A stretch of DNA of 64,000 nucleotides, from positions 124,001 to 188,000 of the forward strand of contig CAWCCQ010000009.1 of the NCBI GenBank assembly GCA_963794215.1, given 5' to 3'. The notes under the pieces were generated by a model. It was not told where the DNA came from. It made no database searches and worked only from the letters and a program-made list of their open reading frames with translations. The stretch is from DATKRB01 sp963794215. GTDB lineage: Bacteria; Actinomycetota; Acidimicrobiia; Acidimicrobiales; RAAP-2. The first letter of the stretch is position 1; every line of letters begins with the position of its first letter. This document shows positions 1 through 9,245 of this stretch, piece after piece. The translations under genes and the position numbers were made by a program.

Positions 1-60
1 GCCAAGAGCAACACGGTGATGCGCGGGTCTCGTGTCGGTGCCGGACCGTTGGTCGGCATG
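1..60 (-). CDS. Possible 5' fragment of a gene running off the left edge
   Basis: On the minus strand an ATG at 60 opens a frame that stays open to the window edge and begins MPTNGPAPTRDPRITVLLLA, a polar stretch followed by a hydrophobic run that could be the start of a signal peptide or membrane segment. A purine-rich stretch (GAGGGG) lies just upstream of the ATG. Only 20 residues are visible, so no function can be proposed. It would be divergent from the oxidoreductase at 296. Confidence 0.35.
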
Positions 61-295
61 GCGCCCCTCGTTGAATCGGTGGCGAGACGGGACGCGTCAG
101 CACCACGGGGTGATCGGGTGGCTACCCTCGATGTCGAAGGTCGACGGACGTGACAATGTCGCGCAGCGCGAGGGGATCTCGCCTCCGCCGTGGCGCGATC
201 CCACTGTCGCACCCATGGTAACGATGGATTGGCCGATTACAAAAGAACTGCTCGGACCGGGCCCGTAACCTGGTGGGCGAGCTGAGGAGGCAAGC
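61..295. other. Intergenic region, probable divergent promoters
   Basis: This stretch separates a possible minus-strand gene start at 60 from the plus-strand oxidoreductase at 296. It has a less GC-rich patch near 220-250, consistent with a promoter for the rightward gene, and a clear ribosome-binding site GAGGAGG at 284-290 that fixes the GTG start at 296. I see no convincing protein in it on either strand. Confidence 0.4.
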
Positions 296-1345
296 GTGAT
301 CATCGGAGCAGGATTGGACGCGCGGCTCGGACTGAGCTTCGACGAGCTACGCGAGGCAGGAGCGGAGGCCACCAGGCTGGGCTTCGAGAGCCTGTGGACC
401 CCGGCGGGGGGGGTTCCCGACGCATTCCACGTATGCGCCGCCTGGGCGACCGCGAGCAAGCAGGTCGGGCCGACCGCCGTTCGCACGGGAATCTCGGTCG
501 TTCCGGCGCCGCGACTATGGCGTCCCGAATCCCTTGCCATCCAGGCGGCGACGGTGGGGCTTCTCTCTGAGGCTCGCTTCGTCCTCGGCGTGGGCTCTGG
601 AGGTGCCGGCAACGCCTACTTCAGTTCCCTAGGTCTTCCGAACCGGCCCGTGGCCGTGATGCGGGACTTCCTCGTGGTGCTCCGGGCGCTCCTGGCTGGC
701 GAGGAGGTGACCTACTCGGGACCTGGGCTCCAGCTCTCGCGCGTTCGGATCGGCTCGAGCCTGCCCCAGGTGCCCGTGTACCTCGCGGCCTTGGGTCCCC
801 AGATGTTGCATCTGGCCGGCGCCGACGCGGACGGCGCGTCGCTCAACTGGGCCACGCCCGCGCAAATCGCTTGGAGCCGCCAGCTCGTCGAGGCGGCTGC
901 AGCGTCGGCCGGACGCGATCCTTCGACGCCCCAGCTGTCCATGTACATCCGCGTGTGCGTCGACGACGACGTCGAGGTCGCGCGCCGGGCGCTAGCCGGC
1001 CAGGTGCTCGGCTACGCCCTGGTTCGACCCGGTGCCGATCCGTCTCTCTCGTATCGAGGTCACTTTGCCCGGATGGGCTTCGACGACGCGCTCCGCGAGT
1101 TGGAGGCCCTGCGAGAAACAGGTGCATCGTTCGACCAGCTCGTCGCACGGGTTCCCGACGATCTTCTCACCAGCGTCGGGTACTACGGACCCGCACGAGG
1201 AGCGGCCGAACGTTATGCGGCACTGTCGGTGGGCCTTGACGAGACCATCGTGCGTGTGATTACCGCTCGGCCCGGGCTGAGCGCAGTGACGGCCACGCTC
1301 GAGGCGCTCACGCCGGCCAAGATCCGTGCGGTCTCACCTTCCTAA
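296..1345 (+). CDS. LLM-class (luciferase-like) F420/flavin-dependent oxidoreductase
   Basis: A 349-residue TIM-barrel oxidoreductase of the bacterial-luciferase-like family, which transfers hydride between F420 or FMN and an organic substrate in the cytoplasm. The family signature is visible in the middle of the protein, where ALGPQMLHLAG is followed by ADGASLNW, and in the early barrel strands (LGFESLWTPAGG; FVLGVGSGG). The GTG start at 296 is set by GAGGAGG five bases upstream. The substrate cannot be read from sequence. It is one of four LLM proteins in the window, which suggests an F420-producing host; the closest relative in the window is the protein at 17789. Confidence 0.88.
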   Translation: MIIGAGLDARLGLSFDELREAGAEATRLGFESLWTPAGGVPDAFHVCAAWATASKQVGPTAVRTGISVVPAPRLWRPESLAIQAATVGLLSEARFVLGVGSGGAGNAYFSSLGLPNRPVAVMRDFLVVLRALLAGEEVTYSGPGLQLSRVRIGSSLPQVPVYLAALGPQMLHLAGADADGASLNWATPAQIAWSRQLVEAAAASAGRDPSTPQLSMYIRVCVDDDVEVARRALAGQVLGYALVRPGADPSLSYRGHFARMGFDDALRELEALRETGASFDQLVARVPDDLLTSVGYYGPARGAAERYAALSVGLDETIVRVITARPGLSAVTATLEALTPAKIRAVSPS

Positions 1346-1404
1346 GAGCTCCCCTTCGTCACACGCGCATCGGTCGACGCGTGAGCGGGGCAGCCGATAG
1401 CTGC

Positions 1405-2283
1405 TCAGATGCGCTCGAGGTCCGCCCCGTCGAAGAGCGGCTCGATACCGACTTGCGTGGCATCTGCGTCCATCTGGGCGTCGGTCGGCACCTCTCCCGC
1501 GCTCGCCGCGGCCTCGAGTATCGGGCGCAACAGCCGGGTGTCGCTCGAAGAGTTCAAAAAGACGTCGGGACGGGCCAGGACCCATCGCACGGCGCGAACC
1601 AATTCGGGCCCGTCCCCCAACGGTTCGTACCAACTGTGGCGGGGACCGTTCTCGTCGGCCCAGCGTCGACGGGCGACCGACTTGATCGTCTGCACCGCGA
1701 CGCCGCGTTCGGCGCACAGTTCCATGAGCGCCTCGGCGTCCCTGCGGTAGGCGTCGTTACGCCACAACACATAGTTGAGCGGCAGGAGCACGGAGTCGAA
1801 GTCGAAGCGCTCGAGGCTGCGTCGGTGCATGCCCGGGATCCTCAGGCCGTGGCCGGTGACCCCGATGAAGCGTACGAGGCCCTCCTCGCGGGCCTTGGCC
1901 AAGGCCTCGACGGCGCCTCCTGGGCTGTGCGCGGTCGCCCACTCGTCGTCTTCGACGAGGTTGTGGAGCTGGACCAAGTCCACCTGCGCCACCCCCAGCC
2001 GCTCGAGCGACCGTTCGAGACTGGCCCGGGCCGCGGGCCCTGAGCGGTCCCCGGTCTTGGTCGCCAGAAAGAACTGCTCGCGATGCTGGGACATCCAGGG
2101 TGCCAGGCGGAGCTCCGACTCGCCGTACGAGGCGGCCGAGTCGATGTGGTTCACGCCGAACTCCAAGAGCACCGGCAGCAGCTCGTCGGCGCGGTCCTGG
2201 CTCATACGAGAGAGCGCGGCAGCCCCGAACAACACCCGGCTGCTTCGATGCCCGGTCCTGCCGAAGGGCACATGTTCGATCAT
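1405..2283 (-). CDS. Aldo/keto reductase family protein
   Basis: A 292-residue NAD(P)H-dependent aldo/keto reductase. The catalytic tetrad is recognisable from the start ATG at 2283: Asp48 and Tyr53 in HIDSAASYGE, Lys76 in LATKTG and His107 in VQLHNL. The frame is open further upstream, but that extension overlaps the divergent nitroreductase and does not look like protein, so the start at 2283 is preferred; it begins MIEHVPFGRTG, the usual AKR opening. The divergent neighbour starts 57 bases away, so the two probably share a promoter region. The natural substrate is unknown. Confidence 0.87.
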   Translation of the reverse strand: MIEHVPFGRTGHRSSRVLFGAAALSRMSQDRADELLPVLLEFGVNHIDSAASYGESELRLAPWMSQHREQFFLATKTGDRSGPAARASLERSLERLGVAQVDLVQLHNLVEDDEWATAHSPGGAVEALAKAREEGLVRFIGVTGHGLRIPGMHRRSLERFDFDSVLLPLNYVLWRNDAYRRDAEALMELCAERGVAVQTIKSVARRRWADENGPRHSWYEPLGDGPELVRAVRWVLARPDVFLNSSSDTRLLRPILEAAASAGEVPTDAQMDADATQVGIEPLFDGADLERI

Positions 2284-2340
2284 GTGGTCGATCGTAGATC
2301 GCCTCGCGCTCGGCTGAGGTCCCCAGTAGGATCCTGGGCC

Positions 2341-2856
2341 ATGGAGACGTGGGACGCCATCCGGTCTCGTCGTAACGTCCGCACGTATGAGGACCGGGCC
2401 ATCCCCACCGATCACCTCGACCAGATCCTCGAGGCCGGACGGCGAGCACCATCGGCCTCGAACCGACAGCACTGGGACTTCGTCGTCGTGACGGACCCCA
2501 GCCAGCTCGAGGCCCTCTCGACCGTCTGGATGGGTGCTCGCCACCTCGCCGGCGCGGCGGCCGCCATCGTTTTGGTGTTGCCCGAGCCCGGCGAGGAGCG
2601 CTATGTGACGATCGATCAGTACGACCTTGGCCAGGCGACGATGTCGATGATGTTGGCCGCGGTCGATCGGGGCATCGGCAGCGGTCATTCTGCGGTGGGC
2701 GATCAGGACGCCTGCCGGAGGATCCTCGCCGTCCCCGAGGACCACACGTGCGCGTACATGCTCGCCTTGGGCTATCCCGCCGATCGCCCGCTCCGACCGA
2801 TCCTCAACCCCAACCGTCGTCCGTTCGACGAGGTGGTGCACCGCGGTCGTTGGTGA
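2341..2856 (+). CDS. Nitroreductase family protein
   Basis: A 171-residue FMN-dependent nitroreductase-fold protein. The N-terminal TWDAIRSRRNVRTYEDR motif is the phosphate-binding region for FMN, followed by the helix LDQILEAGRRAPSASNRQHW typical of the fold. It is short for the family (often 180-220 residues) but ends normally. The frame is open upstream, yet homology begins at the ATG at 2341 (METWDAIRSRR). Such enzymes reduce nitro compounds or quinones, or act as flavin dehydrogenases; the specific role is not visible. It is divergent from an aldo/keto reductase. Confidence 0.87.
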   Translation: METWDAIRSRRNVRTYEDRAIPTDHLDQILEAGRRAPSASNRQHWDFVVVTDPSQLEALSTVWMGARHLAGAAAAIVLVLPEPGEERYVTIDQYDLGQATMSMMLAAVDRGIGSGHSAVGDQDACRRILAVPEDHTCAYMLALGYPADRPLRPILNPNRRPFDEVVHRGRW

Positions 2857-2889
2857 GGGTCCGTCGGGTCAGTGTGCAGAGCCCGCCGG

Positions 2890-3834
2890 TCAACGTGCTG
2901 GACGAACCATGATCTGGCTGACGCAACGGTCGGGGTCCAGCACGACGACGGCGTCGGCCCGATGTCGGGTGGGAAGGATGTGCTGGACCAGGTTGGGCTC
3001 GTTCACGTGTGTCCACGCCGCGTCGGCGAGAGCGGCCGAGTCCTCGCCGTCCAATTGGAAATAGGGGTGCACGTCGGGAGCGTCGGCAGCCTCTTGGCGC
3101 AACGTCTCGAAACGGTGGAGGAACCACCGGCGCAAGTCTTGGGCGTCCGCGTCGAGGTACACGCACCAGTCCACGAATTCGCGCACCGCGCGCGCAGCGC
3201 CGCTCCGGCCGCTGGGTGGAGCAGGTGCAAGGAGGTGCAGGCCTTCGAGCACCAGGACGTCTGGCCCCCGTACCACCTGGAGCTCGTTCTCGATGACGTC
3301 GTAACGAAGATGGGAGTACCGCGGGACGGTGAGCGGTGCCCGACCTGCCTTGAGCGCGCCCAGGAACGCGACCAGCCGTTCGTGGTCGTAGGCCTCGGGA
3401 AACCCCTTGCGCCCAAGGAGGCCGCGGTCAGCGAGCTCGGCGTTGGTCAGCAGGAAGCCGTCGGTGGCAACCACCTCGACACGTGGCTCGAAGGCGAGTT
3501 CCGCGAGCTGCCGCGCGAGTCTTTGGGCCAGTGTCGACTTTCCGGCACCGACGCCACCTGTCACCCCGACGACGAAGGGTGCCATCGGCGCGGCGGCGCC
3601 GGGCTCGGGCGCGCTGCGGGCCCGGGCCGAACAAACCGCCTCGACACGGGCGGCCACGAGCTTCGCCACGGCGGCCGGAAGGTCAACGGTTCCCTGATGC
3701 TGCGCCGGCTGGTCGGGGTCGGGGTGCCCGCGTGCCTCCACCGCGTCATCATCGATCGCGACTCGGGCCTGGTCAAGGACTCGTGACCGCGTCCGTCCCC
3801 GTCCGCCGGCTCCGCTCGGAGCGAGAAGGGTCAC
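2890..3834 (-). CDS. coaA: Pantothenate kinase type I (CoaA-like)
   Basis: This P-loop kinase matches bacterial type I pantothenate kinase, the ATP-dependent first step of coenzyme A synthesis. Walker A is GGVGAGKST after APFVVGVTG; further family blocks are ATDGFLL, RKGFPEAYD, PRYSHLRYDVIE and NEPNLVQHILPTR near the C terminus. The N-terminal part before the P-loop is poor compared with usual CoaA, which has a longer conserved helical region there. The start is therefore uncertain: ATG 3834 gives 314 residues, while GTG 3741 is an alternative. A CoA kinase fits a window so rich in CoA-thioester chemistry, but it is not in an operon with those genes. A frameshift near the N terminus cannot be excluded. 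Confidence 0.8.
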   Translation of the reverse strand: MTLLAPSGAGGRGRTRSRVLDQARVAIDDDAVEARGHPDPDQPAQHQGTVDLPAAVAKLVAARVEAVCSARARSAPEPGAAAPMAPFVVGVTGGVGAGKSTLAQRLARQLAELAFEPRVEVVATDGFLLTNAELADRGLLGRKGFPEAYDHERLVAFLGALKAGRAPLTVPRYSHLRYDVIENELQVVRGPDVLVLEGLHLLAPAPPSGRSGAARAVREFVDWCVYLDADAQDLRRWFLHRFETLRQEAADAPDVHPYFQLDGEDSAALADAAWTHVNEPNLVQHILPTRHRADAVVVLDPDRCVSQIMVRPAR

Positions 3835-3852
3835 CTCGCGTACGCTGTCGCA

Positions 3853-4107
3853 ATGTGCCGCAACATCACGACGCTACGTGGATTGGAGCCCAAGGCGACA
3901 CCCGAGGAGGTCGAGGCCGCCGCGCGCCAGTACGTGCGCAAGGTGAGCGGCGTGCATGCCACCTCGGCCCGCACCGAGGCCGCCGTCGAACGGGCGGTTG
4001 CCCTCGTCGCCGAGGCGACTGAGGCCCTCCTCTCCAGTCTTCCGCCGCGCCGAGAACCTCCGCCCACCTTGCCGCCACTTCGCAGACTCGGCGCCGGCTC
4101 GCGCTGA
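3853..4107 (+). CDS. DUF2277 family protein
   Basis: An 84-residue protein whose N terminus, MCRNITTLRGLEPKAT followed by EEVEAAARQYVRKVSG, is the diagnostic block of DUF2277. Members are small helical cytoplasmic proteins of unknown function common in actinobacteria. The C-terminal 20 residues are Pro/Arg-rich and look unconserved. The ATG is only 19 bases from the putative start of the divergent pantothenate kinase, so both promoters must be very short or overlapping. No ribosome-binding site is obvious, consistent with a leaderless transcript. Confidence 0.85.
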   Translation: MCRNITTLRGLEPKATPEEVEAAARQYVRKVSGVHATSARTEAAVERAVALVAEATEALLSSLPPRREPPPTLPPLRRLGAGSR

Positions 4108-4159
4108 GCGAGCACGCGACGGTCCCGCCGGCGACCGTGGCGCTCGTGAGGTCGCCGGC

Positions 4160-5524
4160 CTACGGCACGCTTGCCGGGACGTGCCGCAGGCTGGTCAGAT
4201 CGTCGGTCGAGCGACGATCTCGGCCGCGCCGCTCAGTCAGCGCGCCGACGGCGACTCCCGCCAGCATGACGACCACGGCGTCGAGGGCGGTCCGATAGCG
4301 CGTCTGGCCGAACGTGACCACGGCGACGATCAGGACGTCGGCCGTGATGACCACGAGCGGTAGCAACGGCACGCGGCGCCGACGGAGGACCACCACGCCA
4401 CCCACCGCTAGCGCCGCGGTGACGTACCAGGCGAAGAGCCCGAGGGTCGCGGGCAGCCGTGGTCGGCCGAGGACGGCCCACTCGAGGTCGATCTGCTGAA
4501 ATGGGCGATAGAGGCCGAGCTCTCGTCCGAGCCGCGCAGCGGCCACCGGCAGGAGCCGTCCCTCGTGGTGCTCCGCGTAGTCGATGGCGACCCGGCGGTA
4601 CTGGTAGTCCTGCTGGGATGCGTCGCTGCCCGGCGTGGGATGCACGGCGAGATCGCACGCAAAGGACCAGTAGCCCATGAGCGGGCCCGAATAGGTCGCG
4701 GGGCAGTTGGCTCCGGCGAGCGTCACCCCGAGCTGGCTAGACAACAATACCGGGTCCGAAAAGCGGGGGATGTTGTAGATCCACCAGGGCGCGACCACGA
4801 CCAGCGCGCCGAGGAGCGTCATCGCGCACAGACCGATGCGCAGCCTGGCGCCCCGTACCAGGCCAAGGGCACCGACCGCGATGGTCAGCGCGATGAGGAC
4901 GAGGACCAACTCCGAGCGCGTGAGGGTGGCAAGCCCGCAGCACACGCCGAGCAGCAGTCCGCCCCAGAGGGTAGGCCGGTGCCACAGCCGATAAAACTGC
5001 CAGATCACCAGGCTGACGGTGATGAGGACCAGCGTCTCGGACATGAGCGCGCCGTCGTTGATCCAGAACACGGGGTACAGCGCGCCGAGAGCGGCAGCGG
5101 CGAGGCCGGCGCGGGCGCCTGCCATCTCTCGGGTTGCCAGTCCGACGAGGACGACGGCGAGCGTGCCCACCACGCAGCTCCACACGATCTGAGAGAAGAA
5201 GCTCTTCAGGCCGACCAGCGCGGCGAGGGCGAGTACCAGTGTCCAGAGCGGCGGGTGGTCGGCGGCGGGGACCACTTTGTGCGTGACCGCAAAAGTGAGT
5301 GGATTGATGAAACCTCGACCAGCCGCGACCAAGTTGGCCTGATAGTGGTAGAAGTACGCGTCGCCCGTCGGCGTGGCGTGGCGCCGGAACAGCATGACGT
5401 ACCCGAGTCGGAGGACGAGCGCGCCAATGGCGATGACCAGGAGCTGATGGTTCCAGCGGCGCTTCTGCCTCCGCCCCGCTCGCCTGTCGAGCACGGGATC
5501 GGTCGGGCTCACCCGGCAACCCAT
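4160..5524 (-). CDS. GT-C fold membrane glycosyltransferase (ArnT/PMT-like)
   Basis: A 454-residue integral membrane protein with about ten hydrophobic helices. The first loop carries the acidic motif TGDAYFYHYQANLVAAGRG and the segment PAADHPPLWTLVLALAAL, the layout seen in glycosyltransferase family 39/83 (PMT/ArnT-like) enzymes, which use polyprenyl-phosphate sugars at the outer face of the membrane. The acidic pair in the first extracytoplasmic loop would be the catalytic site. It begins with a short basic cytoplasmic tail (RRAGRRQKRRW). The acceptor (protein, lipid or glycan) is not predictable. It is convergent with the DUF2277 gene. Confidence 0.82.
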   Translation of the reverse strand: MGCRVSPTDPVLDRRAGRRQKRRWNHQLLVIAIGALVLRLGYVMLFRRHATPTGDAYFYHYQANLVAAGRGFINPLTFAVTHKVVPAADHPPLWTLVLALAALVGLKSFFSQIVWSCVVGTLAVVLVGLATREMAGARAGLAAAALGALYPVFWINDGALMSETLVLITVSLVIWQFYRLWHRPTLWGGLLLGVCCGLATLTRSELVLVLIALTIAVGALGLVRGARLRIGLCAMTLLGALVVVAPWWIYNIPRFSDPVLLSSQLGVTLAGANCPATYSGPLMGYWSFACDLAVHPTPGSDASQQDYQYRRVAIDYAEHHEGRLLPVAAARLGRELGLYRPFQQIDLEWAVLGRPRLPATLGLFAWYVTAALAVGGVVVLRRRRVPLLPLVVITADVLIVAVVTFGQTRYRTALDAVVVMLAGVAVGALTERRGRDRRSTDDLTSLRHVPASVP

Positions 5525-5685
5525 CGCCTCATGTGAGGCGCAACACTACCGGTGCCGGACGGCACCAGACCGTTCGGAAGATGGGTGCTCCTGGGTACGT
5601 GGTCAACGCCTGAACCGACTTCGACGTCGGCAGCAGTGTCTCTTCGATCTCGAGCGCGGGCCCCTGGGGGAGCGCCTGCCGAGGT

Positions 5686-6243
5686 TCAGGGCATCGACGT
5701 CCCCGGCTCGAACCGCTCGCTTCGCAGTGTTACCAGCGACCCGTCTGTTGACCGCGTGTAATAGGTCATCGAGGCAAGGCGGGGAGCGTAGACGTGCACG
5801 CTGACCGCGGGCCGAGGCCCTCGGTTCACCACGTCGTGCACCCGGCCGGGGCCGAACGCGACGTGGCTCCCCGTGTGAAGGGTACGGGTAGCGGCGGCGG
5901 AACGACCCTCGCTGTCGAGCCGGACCGACATCTCCGTGAGGGTCCCTTGGGCCACCACGATCGCCCCCGAGGCGGCGCCGTGGTCATGGAGCTCGATGAA
6001 GCCTCCAGCCGGCCAGGCGATCACGAACGCTTCGAGGCCCTCCGGGGAGGCGATGAGGCTCCATCGGCGTTCCTGGGGATCGCTGACGCCCGGCCACTGC
6101 AGCGCCGTAGGAACGAGGCCGTGGGCTATCGCCAGGAGTTGCTCGGGCCGAAGGCAGCGCCAGCTGCGCCGATCGATTCCCGAGCCGGCAGGGTGCGTCA
6201 CGTTCCGCATCGGCATTGTGGCGAGCTGGGCCATGTCGCCCAC
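5686..6243 (-). CDS. Cysteine dioxygenase-like cupin
   Basis: A 185-residue cupin resembling actinobacterial cysteine-dioxygenase-type proteins. The metal-binding motif is GGFIELHDHGAASGA (His-Asp-His) with the third histidine in GRVHDVVNRG, and the C terminus has the family's SVHVYAPRLASMTYY block. Members oxidise thiols such as cysteine or 3-mercaptopropionate with Fe(II) and O2. The start is GTG at 6243 with an internal ATG at 6234 as alternative. It lies 27 bases downstream of the sensor kinase stop on the same strand and may be cotranscribed with the two-component genes. Confidence 0.8.
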   Translation of the reverse strand: MGDMAQLATMPMRNVTHPAGSGIDRRSWRCLRPEQLLAIAHGLVPTALQWPGVSDPQERRWSLIASPEGLEAFVIAWPAGGFIELHDHGAASGAIVVAQGTLTEMSVRLDSEGRSAAATRTLHTGSHVAFGPGRVHDVVNRGPRPAVSVHVYAPRLASMTYYTRSTDGSLVTLRSERFEPGTSMP

Positions 6244-6270
6244 TCTACTACATAAATCCGATGAAAGCAG

Positions 6271-7818
6271 TCAGCTTTGAATCCCGCTCGCCGTCGGTTC
6301 CCTGGTGGTGACCTCGATCGGTTCGGGTGGGTCGGGCGGGGGCAGCCGAATCCAAAAGCGCGAGCCCCGAACCCCGTTGTTCCGCACGCCGACCGCGCCG
6401 CCGTGGGCGCGGGCGATGGCGGCGACGATGGCCAAGCCCAAGCCGGCTCCTCCGGTAGCTCGTGCCCGCGAGGGGTCGGCCCGGTGGAACGGCTCGAAGA
6501 TCCGATCCACCTCCTCGGGCGCAACCCCGGGCCCTTGGTCGGCCACCTCGATGAGGACGCCGTCCGCGACGGTTACCCGCACCTCGACCGGCGCCTCGGG
6601 CGGCGAGAACCGCAACGCGTTGGCGAGCAGGTTGTCCAGGACCTGGCGGATCCGGTCCGGATCGGCGTCGACCGGTGCCCTCGAGGGGGCGTCGAGGACG
6701 ACGGAGTGGCCCGGCGCGGTCGTTCGGGCGGCGTTGATCGACGTGGTCACCAGGGGCACCGAATCCACCCGCTCGATCCGGAGGGGGCGCTCCTGGTCGA
6801 GCCGGGCCAAGAGGAGGAGGTCGTCGACGAGCAGGCCCATCCGTTGGGCCTCCTCGCGGATGTGCCGCATCGAGACCTCGAGATCCGCCGGTCGCTGGCT
6901 GGCTCCGAGATCGAAGATCTCTGCGTACCCTCGGATCGACGTCAGCGGCGTCCGGAGCTCGTGGGATGCGTCGGCGAGGAACCGTCGCAGCCGCTCCTCG
7001 GACGCCGTTCGGTCGGCAAAGGCCTCCTCGATCTCTCCGAGCATGGTGTTGAGCGCCAAGCCGAGCCGGCCCACTTCGGTGTGTGCATCGGCGGGCGCCA
7101 CTCGGCGTCCGAGATCGCCTGCGGCGATGGTGGCGGCAGTGCCAGCCATGTCCTCGAGCGGCCGCAGGCCGCGCCGGACCACCCACCACACGATCAGGGC
7201 CAAACCCACCAACGCGAGCACGCTGATCAGGATCTCTACGAGCAGAAGGCGGCTCAGGGTCTGGTTCACGTCCGTCAAGGGAATGGCAACCACCGCACTC
7301 AGGGATCCGTAGGGGATCTTGCGGACGAGCACCCGGTAGCTGATCTTGTCGGTTCCTGCGCTTTGCGCGGTGAAGATTGCTCCTTGGCCTGAGGTGTCGT
7401 GTGGCAGCGGCCGCGGCAGTCGGGGAGCGGGAGGTGCCCTGCTCCCGTACACCGACTGCAGAACGGTTCCGTACGGTTTGCCCGACTGCTGGACCAACTC
7501 GCCATAGGTTCCGGTAGGCGCCAGATCCGAGAGCCGTCGGGTGGATCCGAAACCCGATGGGCGCACGAACGGGCGACTGGATGGAGGCCCGGAGCCAGCG
7601 GGCAGTGACGCGCCGGTTCGGGGCCCGCCGCGTGCGGGAAGAAGATTGTTGGTGAATTCCAGATTGTGTGCCACGAGCACCGAGGCCACTTGCAATTGGG
7701 GGTCGATGCGTGCGAAGAGGAATGACCGCAACTGGGTATAGGTGACGACGTCGGCGGTGACCAGTCCGACGGTCAAGAGGCTCACGAGGGCCAGTAGCAG
7801 CTTGGTCCGTAAGGTCAT
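6271..7818 (-). CDS. Sensor histidine kinase (HAMP, HisKA, HATPase)
   Basis: A 515-residue membrane sensor kinase. From ATG 7818 (MTLRTKLLLALVSLL) it has a first membrane helix at about residues 5-25, a roughly 140-residue extracytoplasmic sensing region rich in Pro, Arg and Gly, a second helix (ISVLALVGLALIVWWVV), then HAMP. The phospho-acceptor is His286 in DASHELRTPLTS; the ATPase domain shows the N box NLLANALRFSP, G1 VADQGPGVAP and G2 GGAGLGLAIV. It sits four bases after the response-regulator gene and would phosphorylate it. The stimulus is unknown. The architecture is that of MprB/TcrY-like actinobacterial kinases. Confidence 0.9.
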   Translation of the reverse strand: MTLRTKLLLALVSLLTVGLVTADVVTYTQLRSFLFARIDPQLQVASVLVAHNLEFTNNLLPARGGPRTGASLPAGSGPPSSRPFVRPSGFGSTRRLSDLAPTGTYGELVQQSGKPYGTVLQSVYGSRAPPAPRLPRPLPHDTSGQGAIFTAQSAGTDKISYRVLVRKIPYGSLSAVVAIPLTDVNQTLSRLLLVEILISVLALVGLALIVWWVVRRGLRPLEDMAGTAATIAAGDLGRRVAPADAHTEVGRLGLALNTMLGEIEEAFADRTASEERLRRFLADASHELRTPLTSIRGYAEIFDLGASQRPADLEVSMRHIREEAQRMGLLVDDLLLLARLDQERPLRIERVDSVPLVTTSINAARTTAPGHSVVLDAPSRAPVDADPDRIRQVLDNLLANALRFSPPEAPVEVRVTVADGVLIEVADQGPGVAPEEVDRIFEPFHRADPSRARATGGAGLGLAIVAAIARAHGGAVGVRNNGVRGSRFWIRLPPPDPPEPIEVTTREPTASGIQS

Positions 7819-7822
7819 CGGG

Positions 7823-8546
7823 TCATTCCTCAGGATCGCGTAGGCGGTACCCGAATCCGCGGACCGTGTGAATGAGCCGCGGACCGTGCGCTTCGAGCTT
7901 GCGGCGCAGCGAACTGATGTAGATCTCCACCACGTTGTCGTTGCCGTCGAAGTCGTATTGCCAGACGTGGGTGAGAATCTGGGACTTCGAGACAACTCGT
8001 TGCGCGTTGAGCAAGAGATAGTGGAGCAGCTTGAACTCGGTGGGGGTGAGATTCAGCTCGTGTGATCCGCGCAGGACGTCGTGTCGTCCTTCGTCCAGCG
8101 TCACGTCAGCGAAGGTCAATGCCGTCGTCGACAGGCCAAGCTGGCCCGCCCGGCGCAGCACAGCGCAGCGTGCGAACCACGAGCTCCTCGACGCTGAAGG
8201 GTTTCGTCATGTAGTCGTCACCGCCAAGGGTGAACCCCTGGAGCTTGTCTTCGAGCTCGCCGCGCGCGGTCAGGAAGATCACCGGGACACGCTGGCCTTC
8301 GTCGGGCAGCCGACGAAGCACCTCGAACCCGTCCAGATCAGGCAGCATGACGTCGAGGATGATCACCTGAGGCAGGTACACGCCGACGGCCTCGAGTGCC
8401 TCGACGCCCGAATGGGCGACGTGCACGTCGAGCCCTTCATAGCGCAAGGCCATGGAGACGAGGTCGGTGATCCCCGGCTCGTCGTCTACCACCAGCACCC
8501 GCGGGACATCGGTCAACTCGCGCACCTCCCTCCCCGTATCATCCAT
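7823..8546 (-). pseudogene. OmpR-family response regulator, frameshifted
   Basis: An OmpR/PhoB-type regulator split over two frames. The receiver half (from ATG 8546, MDDTGREVREL) has VLVVDDEPG, the phospho-acceptor Asp65 in ILDVMLPDLDG and the conserved Lys in TKPFSVEELVVRTLR. The winged-helix half continues in another frame as VLRRAGQLG...LTPTEFKLLHYLL...VVEIYISSLRRKLE...VRGFGYRL. The junction lies near 8159-8167, where the sequence reads CTGCGCTGTGCTGCG on the coding strand; restoring a GC pair (or removing one base) joins the frames. The total of 724 nt equals a normal 240-residue regulator plus one base. Because the cognate kinase downstream is intact, a sequencing error is more likely than a dead gene. 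Confidence 0.85.
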
Positions 8547-8822
8547 CGCCGCTGGTCGGCGCGCTGGTCGGCCCGCTGGTGAGCGTCCTCGTCGGGGCGT
8601 CCGGCGGGCGCTCGGCCCGCGCCGAGCAACCCCTGCCACGTCCAGTGGGCCGGCTGGCGCCCTACGAGACGGCGTAACATGCGTGGGTCACTCGGCGACC
8701 GGAACGACGAGGCACCGCCGCCACGTTGGTCTGACCTTGGCCCATCGGTCCCGAGTGGTCGGCCGACGCACCGACACGTTTGGGCGTCGCTGGACGTTGA
8801 CCATCCGAGACAGGAGATATTG

Positions 8823-9245
8823 ATGAAGCTCCGTCAGCTACCCCTACGTGTCGTGACCGGGGCGTTCATCCTCCACTCGGGCCTCGACAAGTGGAGAGGC
8901 GACGAGGCGACGGCTGGAGCGTTGCACGGAATGGCCACAGGGGCCTACCCCATGCTCGGCTCGCTCCCGCCGCCCCGGTTCCTCCGGCTGCTGGCGATCG
9001 GCGAGATCGCGACCGGCTCGATCCTGCTCGCTCCGTTCGTGCCAAGTGCGATTGCCGGCTCGGCGTTAACGGGCTTTTCGGGGGCGCTGCTCGGCCTGTA
9101 CGCGCGGATCCCCGGGTTGCGCAAGGAAGGAAGCGTGTGGCCCACCCAGCAGGGCATCGCGATCAGCAAGGACGTCTGGATGTTCGGCATCGGTCTCGCG
9201 TTGCTCGCGGACGCGTTGTCCCCCAAACAGTCGAACGCCACCTGA
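8823..9245 (+). CDS. DoxX-family small membrane protein
   Basis: A 140-residue protein with four hydrophobic segments, matching the DoxX/DoxD-like family: LRVVTGAFILHSGLDKW at the N terminus, then GEIATGSILLAPF and GIAISKDVWMFGIGLALL. Family members are quinone- or redox-associated membrane proteins, often of unknown detailed function. The ATG at 8823 is chosen because AGGAG lies at 8812-8816 and the upstream in-frame sequence is not hydrophobic. It is divergent from the two-component regulator gene, so its expression may be linked to that system. Confidence 0.8.
   Translation: MKLRQLPLRVVTGAFILHSGLDKWRGDEATAGALHGMATGAYPMLGSLPPPRFLRLLAIGEIATGSILLAPFVPSAIAGSALTGFSGALLGLYARIPGLRKEGSVWPTQQGIAISKDVWMFGIGLALLADALSPKQSNAT

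Noticed and set aside
7823..8546. Programmed frameshifting in the response regulator
   Set aside because: No slippery heptamer or downstream pseudoknot is apparent and nine similar breaks in unrelated genes argue for error.
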